From JAEZBP01 sp963832725 (GTDB lineage: Bacteria > Myxococcota_A > Polyangia > Polyangiales > Sandaracinaceae): a stretch of 64,000 nucleotides of DNA. Shown here piece by piece: positions 57,201 to 64,000 of this stretch (position 1 is the stretch's first letter; every line of letters begins with the position of its first letter). The notes under the pieces are model-generated. The model was not told where the DNA came from, did not search any database, and worked only from the letters and a program-made list of their open reading frames with translations. The stretch covers positions 744,001 through 808,000 of the forward strand of contig CAWHVG010000005.1 in the NCBI GenBank assembly GCA_963832725.1, given 5' to 3'. The translations under genes were made by a program, and so were the position numbers.

Positions 57201-57952
57201 GCTCCATCGAGCTCAAGGAGCGGGTCGGCGCGCGCGCGTCGGCGCTCTTGACCTGGGCCAGCATGAGCGGCCTCCTCAACGTGCTGGGCGAGCACGACGA
57301 GGCGTGGTCGGCCCAGCAGCGCGTGCTCGACGATGCCTCCTCCGGGCCCGTCGCGACCGCGCTCGCGTGGAGCAACCGCGGCGATCTGCTGGCCATCCGC
57401 GGCGATCTGGACACGGCCATCGACGCCTACGAGCGCGCCAACGGCATGTACCGCGACATCGGCATGCACCAGCTCCGAACCCACGCGCTGACCGGCAACG
57501 TCCGGGTGCGGCTGATGCGGCGGGCGGCCGAGGACGCCGAGCTCGCGGCCGAGCGGCTCGCCGATCTCTCGCGCGTGGCCGACGGCTCTCGGAACCCCGA
57601 GGACATGCGGCGCCTGTCGACCACTCGCGCGATGCACTTCGAGGCACGGGGAGAGCGCGCCCGCGCGCTGGTCGACGCGCGGAGCGCCGCCAAGATGCTC
57701 GGCTCGGACACCATCTACGAGGACGTCTTCGGCTCGGCCGTCGACGCGCGCTTCATGGTGGCTCTCATCTGTGCGCGCTCCGGCCGCGCCTTCGCCCGCC
57801 CCCTGCGCGCCGCCCACGCCTTGCTGACGCGGAGGATCGACGCGCTCGACGAGGCGGACGACCGCCCGCGCTTCGTCGAACGCCACCCCCTCCATCGAGC
57901 GCTGCTCGCGGACCGGCTCGACACGCCGGTCGGAACGACCTGGTTGCCGTGA
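54298..57952 (+). CDS. Ser/Thr protein kinase with AAA-like ATPase and TPR region, frame break at 56551-56555
   Basis: Corrected length about 1217 residues. Kinase domain (residues 44-300): GRGGFGEVYRV, VALK (Lys74), IVHGDVKPANV (HGD replaces HRD, residues 163-165), VDFGVSR, and SPPYMAPEL. ATPase domain: VGRERELGRVL, VVEGDAGSGKSRLL (Walker A, 344-351) and GVLAIEDLHWAS (Walker B), as in MalT/PknK-type signal ATPases. The TPR-like C-terminus includes LTWASMSGLLNVLGEHDEAW and GDLDTAIDAYERANG. After LMRLHE the frame breaks; deleting one A in GAATC restores HDLAARGGLPDVAEESLRTL. It is probably a cytoplasmic stress or developmental regulator, as with myxobacterial kinases of this layout. Confidence 0.9.
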
Positions 57953-57962
57953 TCCGGGCGCC

Positions 57963-59813
57963 TCAGGCCAGGACGTCGGCCGCGTCGACGTAGTCCGCGC
58001 CGTCATCGCCGAGCACCACGTCGTCGGGCAGCTCAGCCTCGGGCAGCGCGTCGTCGGGCAACTCCTCGTCGGGCAACTCCTCGTCGGGCAGCTCCTCGTC
58101 GGGCAGCTCGTCACGAAGGACGAGCTCGTCGTCGGGCAGCTCGTCCTCGGGCAGCGCGTCACGAGGGACGAGCTCGCCCTCGCCGGCCGGGAAGAGGCGC
58201 CCCTCGATGGCCAGCAGGAGCGGCACGAGGCTCTTCCGGTCGAGCGCCGTCACCGCGATCCCGCCGCGCGACGCGGCGACGCGCGCCGCCTCACCCGCCG
58301 GCAAGACATCCGCCTTGTTGAAGACGTCGATGCGCGGCACCTGCGCCAGATCGAGATCGCCGAGCACCTTCTCCGTGGTGGCCATGTGATCGCTCATCGC
58401 CGGGTCGCTGGCGTCGACGATCTGCAGGAGCAGATCGGCGTCCTGCGCCTCCTCGAACGTGGCGCGGAAGGCGGCGAAGAGATCCTTCGGCAGATCGCGG
58501 ATGAACCCGACCGTGTCGGTGATGACCACCTCGCGCTCCCGCGGGAAGCGGATGCGACGCGAGCGCGTGTCGAGCGTGGCGAAGAGCTTGTTCTCCGCCA
58601 AGACATCGGACTCGGTGAGCGCGTTCAAGAGCGTGCTCTTGCCGGCGTTGGTGTAGCCGAGGATCGACACGATCGGCACACCGCGCCGGGCGCGCCGGGC
58701 CCGCCGCTGCTTGCGCTGCTTGCCCAACTTCCGGAGCTCCGCCTCCAGCCGCGACACCCGCTCTCGCGCGCGCCGCTTTCCGATCTCGAGCTTCGTCTCA
58801 CCGGGGCCGCGCCCGCCGATGCCACCGGTCAGCCGGGAGAGCGCATCGTCCTTCTGACCGAGCCGCGGCAGCAGGTACTTCATCTGCGCCAGCTCGACCT
58901 GCAGCTTGCCGTCCCGGCTCTCCGCGCGCTGCGCGAAGATGTCGAGGATGAGCTGCGTGCGGTCGAGGATCTTCAGATCCGTCCGGCTGGCCAGCGCCGC
59001 CGCCTGCGCCGGCGACAGGTTGCGGTCGAAGATCAGCACCTCGACGTCGAGCTGCATCGCGCGCAGCACCACGTCGTCGAGCTTGCCGCGCCCGAGCACG
59101 AACTTCGGGTCCACCTTGTCACGCACCTGCAGGATCGTGTCGGCCACGTCCACACCGGCCGTCCGCGCCAGCTCCTCCAGCTCGCGAAGCGAATCGCGGG
59201 CGCCGAGCGCGTGGCGCTTGTCGCACACGTGGACGAGCATCGCCCGCCCGTCCTTGGCTTCGACCGGCCGGACCCGCGCCGCCCGGGCGAACTCCTCCTC
59301 GAGCCCGGTGACCAGCGAGGCGACGTCGACGTGCAGGTTGCCGTAGGGGATCGGCCCGACGGTCCGATAGGGCGGGTCGTCGCTGCCCTCCGCCACCGGC
59401 ACGTTGTGCGCGTAATGGACCGTGGCCGGCTGCCCGTCGGGCGCCAGGCACACCGCGGCCACCAGATCGAGGCGCAAGCGCGTCAGATCGACCAGATCGT
59501 CGCGCGTCAGCCCCTCCTGGTTGAGGTGCGTGTGGATGAAGCGGAGCCCTCGGAAGCGTCCCTGCGCCGCGCGCAGACGACCGAAGTCCGGAAGCCACAG
59601 CTTCGTCGCGTCGCCGACGATGACGAAGTCCACCACCCCGGCGCGGTCCACGAGCACCCCGACCTGGCGGGACGTCGCGTGGGACACCTCGCAGATCGAG
59701 CGGGTCAGCTCGGGGGTGAGGAGTCGTTCGAAGGGGACCTTCCGGCGATAGATGCGCTCGAGCGCTTTGAGCTCGGAGGGCGCCAGCCCGTTCGTGTTCC
59801 CGTAAATCTGCAA
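57963..59813 (-). CDS. hflX: HflX-type ribosome-associated GTPase with extended acidic repeat tail
   Basis: HflX splits ribosomes under stress. The 616-residue protein has a long N-terminal extension (residues 1-185), the HflX domain (GRGKLDDVVLRAMQLDVE, ELAQMKYLLPRL, GGIGGRGPGETKLE), coiled linker (about 345-378) and G domain: ILGYTNAGKSTLLNAL (G1), DTVGFIRDLP (G3), NKAD (G4). A C-terminal tail of ELPDE pentapeptides occurs at about residues 550-600. The start is TTG 59813, supported by a TAGGAT box 7 nt upstream. The N-terminal extension and acidic tail are unusual; the family core is usually about 400 residues. Confidence 0.92.
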   Translation of the reverse strand: MQIYGNTNGLAPSELKALERIYRRKVPFERLLTPELTRSICEVSHATSRQVGVLVDRAGVVDFVIVGDATKLWLPDFGRLRAAQGRFRGLRFIHTHLNQEGLTRDDLVDLTRLRLDLVAAVCLAPDGQPATVHYAHNVPVAEGSDDPPYRTVGPIPYGNLHVDVASLVTGLEEEFARAARVRPVEAKDGRAMLVHVCDKRHALGARDSLRELEELARTAGVDVADTILQVRDKVDPKFVLGRGKLDDVVLRAMQLDVEVLIFDRNLSPAQAAALASRTDLKILDRTQLILDIFAQRAESRDGKLQVELAQMKYLLPRLGQKDDALSRLTGGIGGRGPGETKLEIGKRRARERVSRLEAELRKLGKQRKQRRARRARRGVPIVSILGYTNAGKSTLLNALTESDVLAENKLFATLDTRSRRIRFPREREVVITDTVGFIRDLPKDLFAAFRATFEEAQDADLLLQIVDASDPAMSDHMATTEKVLGDLDLAQVPRIDVFNKADVLPAGEAARVAASRGGIAVTALDRKSLVPLLLAIEGRLFPAGEGELVPRDALPEDELPDDELVLRDELPDEELPDEELPDEELPDDALPEAELPDDVVLGDDGADYVDAADVLA

Positions 59814-59820
59814 CAGTGAG

Positions 59821-59826
59821 ATCCTA
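59821..59826 (-). promoter_or_regulatory. Candidate -10 box TAGGAT for hflX
   Basis: On the minus strand TAGGAT ends 7 nt before the TTG at 59813. Confidence 0.5.
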
Positions 59827-59900
59827 AGTCGCGGCGGTGTCCGAGTCGAGAGGGGAAGAGCGCCCCGGCCTCCTGCCCGCGCGCGACCGAGCAGCCGGCC

Positions 59901-60689
59901 TCAGCCCTCCAGCACGGCGTCGTCCAGCTCGACCGAGATGGGGCAGTGGTCGGAGCCCATCACCTCGGGGTGGATCGCCGCGCCCGAGAGGTAGCGCGCC
60001 GCGCCGGGGCTGGCGAGCGCCAGATCGATGCGCCAGCCGATGTTCTTCTCGCGGACGCCGAAGCGCTGGCTCCACCAGGTGTAGTGCCCGGTCTCGGACT
60101 GGAAATGGCGGAAGCTGTCCACCCAGCCGTTCTTCAGCCAGCGGGCCAGCTCCTTGCGCTCCTCGGGCAAGAACCCGCTCGTCTTCACGTTCTGCTTGGG
60201 CCGCGCCAGATCGTTCTCGTCGGGCGCCGTGTTGAAATCGCCCATCACCACGATCGGTGCTCCCGCCTTCTTGGCCTCGTCGAGCACGCGATAGAGGCGG
60301 CGATAGAAGCGCAGCTTGAAGGGCACCCGGCCGTTGTCGCGATCCTTGCCGCTGCCGTTCGGGAAGTAGCAGTTCACCACCGTCAGCGCGCCGACGCGGG
60401 CCATCTGCACCCGCCCTTCCCGGTCCATGGTGCCGACGCCGAGCGACGTCTCCACCTCGTGGATCGGGTGCCGCGAGAAGAGCCCGACCCCGCTGTAGCC
60501 CTTACGCTCGGCACAGACCCAGTGCGTGTGCCAGCCGTCGGGCGCGCGGAGCGGATCCGGCACCTGCTCCGGCGTACACCGCGTCTCCTGCACGCCCACC
60601 ACGTCGGCGCCGGACGCGTGGAGCCACTCTTCGAAGCCCTTGCGCGCCACGGCGCGCATCCCGTTCACGTTCCACGAGGCGATCCGCAT
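59901..60689 (-). CDS. xthA: Exodeoxyribonuclease III / AP endonuclease
   Basis: This base-excision repair enzyme cleaves at abasic sites and degrades 3' ends. The 262-residue protein has the EEP-family motifs: MRIASWNVNGMRA, VVGVQETRC (catalytic Glu), YSGVGLFSR, VVNCYFPNGSG, VVMGDFNTAPDEND, WRIDLALAS and GSDHCPI (final Asp/His). The length is that of XthA. The start at 60689 begins exactly at the conserved MRIASWN. Confidence 0.95.
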   Translation of the reverse strand: MRIASWNVNGMRAVARKGFEEWLHASGADVVGVQETRCTPEQVPDPLRAPDGWHTHWVCAERKGYSGVGLFSRHPIHEVETSLGVGTMDREGRVQMARVGALTVVNCYFPNGSGKDRDNGRVPFKLRFYRRLYRVLDEAKKAGAPIVVMGDFNTAPDENDLARPKQNVKTSGFLPEERKELARWLKNGWVDSFRHFQSETGHYTWWSQRFGVREKNIGWRIDLALASPGAARYLSGAAIHPEVMGSDHCPISVELDDAVLEG

Positions 60690-60737
60690 CGGAGCGGATG
60701 GATGATGCGAGCCGGCGCGCCGCGCAACCCGCGGTGG

Positions 60738-60743
60738 TAGTGT
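60738..60743 (+). promoter_or_regulatory. Candidate -10 box TAGTGT
   Basis: TAGTGT ends 10 nt before the GTG at 60754 of the small membrane-protein frame. Confidence 0.4.
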
Positions 60744-60753
60744 GCCCGCCGGA

Positions 60754-60951
60754 GTGAAACGTCTCACCGACCTGGAACACTGGGGCATCGCGGTCATCTG
60801 CTTCGCCTTGGTCGCGCTCGACGCGTCGCCGGGGCACGACTTCGATGGCCAGCCGAAGTAGATCAGCGAGCCCGGCCCCATCACGCTGCTCGCCCTCGCG
60901 GCCGGGATCGTGTTCGTGATCCTGGCGATCCGTTCACGACGCCGTCGCTGA
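60754..60951 (+). pseudogene. Small two-helix membrane protein interrupted by an in-frame TAG
   Basis: GTG 60754 begins a frame reading MKRLTDLEHWGIAVICFALV and a first hydrophobic helix, then an amber stop at 60859-60861. The same frame continues with a Gly/Pro-Ile loop and a second helix (TLLALAAGIVFVILAIRSRR), ending at TGA 60949-60951, directly against the opposing GGDEF gene. Coding-like GC3 on both sides and the symmetrical helix pair suggest one gene with a nonsense change, a sequencing error or readthrough. Confidence 0.55.
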
Positions 60952-62118
60952 TCAGGCGAGGCGGATGCAGTTCTTGCCGTCCGCCTTGGCGCGCAGGAGC
61001 GCCTGGTCGGCGGCTTGGCAGAGGCCCTCGGCGTCCTCGGCGCGCCCGGGCACCAGCGCCGCGCCGAGCGACACGCCGACCTCGATCGGCGGCGTGCCTT
61101 CGACCACCACCGGCTCCGATGTCACGGCCGCGTGTACGCGTTCCGCCGCGCTTTGCAGCGTCTGCTGGCTCACCCCGCTGAGCACGACCGCCAGCTCCTC
61201 GCCGCCGTAGCGGAAACCCTCGCCCGGCCGGAGCGTCGACGACAGCCGCCGTCCCACCTCGGCCAGCACCGCGTCGCCGACCAGGTGCCCGTGGGTGTCG
61301 TTGACCCGCTTGAAGTCGTCGAGATCGAGCAGGAGCAGCCCCACGCTCGGCCCGTCGACGAGCGCGCTGGCCACCCTCTCGCGCAAGCGCGGGAAGAGAC
61401 TGCGCCGGCTGCCAAGCCCCGTCAGCACATCCGTCCGCGCCTCGCGCGCAAGCTGCTCGAAGTCCTCCGCGTTCTCCACCGCGCGCCCCGCGTGGTTGGC
61501 CAAGAGATCGAAGACCAAGCGCGTCGCCGCGTCGGGCAGCCGCGCCGTGAAGCGGCAGTCCGCCACCAGCACCCCGCGGATGCGCGACCGACCGCGGAGC
61601 GGCGCCGCCACCACGGTGGGCAAGTGGAAGGTCCCGTCCAGATCGTCGTCGCCCTCGGCCACGACCAGCCGCCCGCGTCGAACCGCGAGCCCCAGCGGGC
61701 TCGCCCCGCGCGGATCCACGGTCATCGCGCGAATCCGCCGGTCGAGGGTGCTCGGCCGCTCCCGCTGGGCCAACCCGGCCTCGTAGAGCGTCTCGAGGTC
61801 CGGTCCGTCGGCCGCGATGGCGCGCCACACCCAATCCGCCTCCTCGCGGTCGGCCGGACCGACCGCCGCCATCCCGTGGAGCGCGCCGCCCTCGTCGGCG
61901 AGGAAGATCGCCGCCCGGTTCAGCCCCAACCCCACCCCGGCGGTCACTCCCGTCAGGAGCGCATAACAGGTCGGCTCCAGCTCCTGCGCCGCCCGCACCA
62001 GGTTCGAGATCTCGTGCAGGAGCGCGATGGCCCGCGTGAGCGCCAGGTTCTCGCGCCGGAGGGCCGCCAGCTCCCGCTGGGGCGGGTCCTCGGCAGGCTC
62101 CTCGTTCAGCGCACCCAT
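60952..62118 (-). CDS. GAF-GGDEF diguanylate cyclase
   Basis: The 388-residue protein has a short coiled N-terminus (LRRENLALTRAIALLHEISN), a GAF-like sensor domain (residues about 35-215; LNRAAIFLADEGGALHGMAA, VVAAPLRGRSRIRGVLVADC) and a C-terminal GGDEF domain: LTGLGSRRSLFPRLRERV, LLLLDLDDFKRVNDTHGHLV and FRYGGEELAVVLSG. GGEEL keeps the catalytic residues of c-di-GMP synthesis. The RxxD inhibitory site is not intact (RPGE five residues before). No membrane helix, so soluble. The TAGAGT box lies 9 nt before the ATG. Confidence 0.9.
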   Translation of the reverse strand: MGALNEEPAEDPPQRELAALRRENLALTRAIALLHEISNLVRAAQELEPTCYALLTGVTAGVGLGLNRAAIFLADEGGALHGMAAVGPADREEADWVWRAIAADGPDLETLYEAGLAQRERPSTLDRRIRAMTVDPRGASPLGLAVRRGRLVVAEGDDDLDGTFHLPTVVAAPLRGRSRIRGVLVADCRFTARLPDAATRLVFDLLANHAGRAVENAEDFEQLAREARTDVLTGLGSRRSLFPRLRERVASALVDGPSVGLLLLDLDDFKRVNDTHGHLVGDAVLAEVGRRLSSTLRPGEGFRYGGEELAVVLSGVSQQTLQSAAERVHAAVTSEPVVVEGTPPIEVGVSLGAALVPGRAEDAEGLCQAADQALLRAKADGKNCIRLA

Positions 62119-62127
62119 CGTTCGAGA

Positions 62128-62133
62128 ACTCTA
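62128..62133 (-). promoter_or_regulatory. Candidate -10 box TAGAGT
   Basis: On the minus strand TAGAGT ends 9 nt before the ATG at 62118. Confidence 0.5.
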
Positions 62134-62237
62134 CCGCAAGTGGGGACGCGCGACCGCACCGGACGGCGAGCCTGCGAGCTCGAGCAGCGAAGCCTCACCA
62201 CTCCACCTCGCGCCTACTCACTCCTCATCGGCCATCC

Positions 62238-63381
62238 TCACTGGGCGGACGCCGTGAACGACGCCGAGACCGAGACGGAGACCTCCGCCGTCACGGAGAT
62301 CGACGAGAGCGACTGCTCGAGCCCGACGAGCGCGCCCGCGCTGCACGCCGCCGCGCCTACTCCCACCTGCTCCACCGTGTCGGGCAAGCGCTGCAGCTCG
62401 GTCAGCACCACGCGCCCGCTCTCGCGCAGGCGCCGCATGCGCTCGCGCACCGTGAGCACGGTGGCCAATCCCTGCGCCACCGTCTCGCGCAGCCGCGCGG
62501 CGCGGGCCTGCGTCTCCTCGTCCGGCCCGCCGGTGACCACCAGCTCGGCGCGCGCCGGCTGGCACTCCATCGACGCGTGCACCTGCGCGTCGCAGGCGGC
62601 GCGGCACTCGGCGTTCACCTGCGGCGGCTGGTAGTTGCCGGTGCAGTAGGGGCGCTCCCACTGGACCGAGCACGAGCCGCGGCACTCGCCGCCGCAGTCG
62701 CCGCTGGCGCTGCCGACGCACTCACCGTGGCAAGTACCTTCGCAGCGACCGGCGCAGCTCCCGTCGGCGGCGGTGGCGGAGCAGGTCCCATCGCACGCGC
62801 CCTCGCAGGTGCCGTCGCAGCTGGCCTCGACGTTCACCGCGCAGCTCCCCGAGCACTCGCCCCGACAGCCTCCTCGGATCTCCGCCGCCCTCGCAGCGCA
62901 GCTCCAGCTGGCCGGGCTGCACGTTCACGTCGCAGCGCGCCGCGCATTCCGCGTAGGCGTCGAAGTGAGCCTCGCAGCGGGCCGGCTGGGTGCGCAGCTC
63001 CACCGTCGTCGCCGACGCGGCCCGCACCGCCTGCATCTCGTCGCGCACGCGCTGCGCCACCACGGTGCACACCGCGCGGGTCCCCTCGGGCCCATCGCCG
63101 GTCAGCTGCGGCGCCGGGATCCCCATGTCCGATCCCATGCGACGGCAGGCATCGAGCATCGTGTTCTGCGCGCTCTCGGCCGCCCGATTTAGCTCGTACG
63201 TCGCCTGCATGAACGACTCGAACTGGTTGGCGGCCGCGCTGGCGCCGAAGTCACCTTGGCAGCGCGCGCTCGACGCCACCTGCCCCCCGCCGCCCGAGCG
63301 CGCGCTGCGCCGCGGCAGCGGCCCGCACGAGGGCAGCGCGATCAGCAGCGCGATCGCGATCATCATTCGCTTCAACATCAT
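62238..63381 (-). CDS. Cysteine-rich CxGxC-repeat lipoprotein, frame break near 62881-62890
   Basis: From ATG 63381 (GGAGG upstream): signal and lipobox IAIALLIALPSCG, a helical domain (FESFMQATYELNRAAESAQN; VCTVVAQRVRDEMQAVRAAS) and a few cysteines. The frame then turns Arg/Leu-rich. The next frame reads GGCRGECSGSCAVNVEASCD and continues with CxGxC repeats (CDGTCEGACDGTCSA, CAGRCEGTCHGEC, CGGECRGSCS), a helical region and ends at 62238. Removing one base in the G-rich run at about 62881-62890 gives roughly 380 residues. About two dozen Cys in the CxGxC block suggest metal binding or a disulfide ladder. Function unknown. Confidence 0.75.
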
Positions 63382-63606
63382 GGTCGTCCTCCGAAATCCG
63401 CCACGAAGCGCGCGAGGGTACAGTGCGTCACCGAGCACCGTCACCCCCGAAAGGATGGGCGTGCGGGATCGCACGAATGCCCTAACCTCGAGCACCACGT
63501 GCCGCTTGTTCTTCGGGCGGGATCTGACCGAGCTGGTCGGCCGCTCCTGCTGCTGAGCGCCCGCACCGAGGAACATTCCACGCCGTGCGGCTCGTTCCGG
63601 GCACGT

Positions 63607-63855
63607 ATGATCCGTCTGGCAGCAGGGCTCTTCTTCGCGTGCGTATCGATCGCCGCCGCGCTGGTCGCGTCGGCGGACTACCGCTTTCCGACGACGGTAT
63701 CGCTCGCGTGCTATGGCGCATGCATCTGGACCTGGTACCCGCTTTGGGCGACGCGGCGATACCGGATCCTCCTCGCGCTGGTCGCGGCGCCTCTCACGAT
63801 CCTGAGCGCGAGCACGTTCGACCGGCTCGTGTCCGCGTTCACGTGTACCCGGTGA
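63607..63855 (+). CDS. Small membrane protein
   Basis: An 82-residue product with two to three hydrophobic segments (LAAGLFFACVSIAAALVASA; LACYGACIWTWYPLW; ILLALVAAPLTILSA). No family recognised. ATG 63607 is the first start that keeps the first helix intact. The preceding 225-bp gap after the cysteine-rich gene has no other gene. Confidence 0.5.
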   Translation: MIRLAAGLFFACVSIAAALVASADYRFPTTVSLACYGACIWTWYPLWATRRYRILLALVAAPLTILSASTFDRLVSAFTCTR

Positions 63856-63863
63856 TCGGCCCG

Positions 63864-63940
63864 CTCACTGCTGGCCCCCTGCTGGCCCCACTCACTGCTG
63901 GCCCCCACTCACTGCTGGCCCTGACTCACTGCTGGCAGAG
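63864..63940. repeat. 17-bp tandem repeat array
   Basis: Units beginning ctcactgctggccc start at 63864, 63891, 63908 and 63925 (17-bp period in the last three, one imperfect spacing). The array follows the small membrane-protein gene and may extend beyond what is recognisable. It is non-coding. Confidence 0.75.
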
Positions 63941-64000
63941 CGTGCGGCGCACGATGGGCCGCGGTGCGCCGGGCGCGCAGCTCGCCCGCGGAGCGCCGGC

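Overview
The window is about 70% GC and has no rRNA, tRNA or complete mobile element. Secreted lipoproteins with Ala/Asp/Gly/Ser-rich linkers, beta-propeller and VWA lipoproteins, a cystine-rich M23 endopeptidase, a large Ser/Thr kinase-ATPase-TPR protein, PEGA/TPR proteins, a thrombospondin-type-3 outer-membrane protein and an MXAN_5187-like protein together suggest a myxobacterium (Myxococcota, probably Polyangia/Sandaracinaceae-like). That assignment is inference. It looks like ordinary chromosome, with housekeeping genes between envelope and regulatory genes.

Layout: 1-890 is the end of a DHH-type phosphoesterase. 1135-4594 holds a lipoprotein, adenosine deaminase (add) and a TatD nuclease. 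4668-8449 is a tight cluster of beta-propeller lipoprotein, tetra-CxxCH di-haem oxidoreductase and DUF192 lipoprotein. 8542-8814 is a 21-bp minisatellite. 8858-12818 encodes an SDR protein, a GIDE-domain membrane protein, a glycerophosphodiesterase, TcdA and a GNAT. 12897-15483 is an overlapping thiol-redox operon (VKOR/DsbA, OmpA-like, TlpA-like). 15502-15651 is a 15-bp minisatellite. 15656-18924 (minus) holds a rhomboid-TPR protease and SthA transhydrogenase. 19449-24864 holds two membrane-associated unknowns, a P450, a receiver protein, and a divergent TetR/sterol-desaturase pair with a perfect palindrome between them. 25012-31517 holds unknowns, a PEGA/TPR protein, the 2-oxoacid dehydrogenase E2, a TerB-like protein and a Lon-like/TPR protein. 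31647-36915 holds a DEAD-box helicase, thioesterase, sigma-like factor, Fur and RsgA. 36966-54243 is rich in envelope proteins and includes a ferritin-like diiron protein, a PLP enzyme and an endoglycoceramidase-like hydrolase. 54298-63855 holds the giant kinase, HflX, XthA, a GGDEF protein and a CxGxC-rich lipoprotein.

Two window-wide patterns matter most. (1) Ten genes are interrupted by single-base frame breaks, nine needing removal of one base. At five of them deleting one base of GAATC/GATTC restores both the frame and a GATC; one more break and one doubtful C-terminal tail also contain this pentamer. Systematic base-calling error at GATC is the simplest explanation, so these genes are probably intact in the organism. 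(2) Sixteen reading frames have a TAnnnT hexamer only 5-10 nt before the start codon, far above chance at this GC content, which suggests widespread leaderless transcription. Genes lacking the box often carry a GGAGG-type ribosome site instead.

I found no convincing new multi-gene defence or biosynthetic system. The most unusual proteins are the lysozyme-like/M23/Ig/cystine-knot lipoprotein, the half-RDD/helical membrane protein, the Lon-like/TPR protein and the repeat-tailed HflX.
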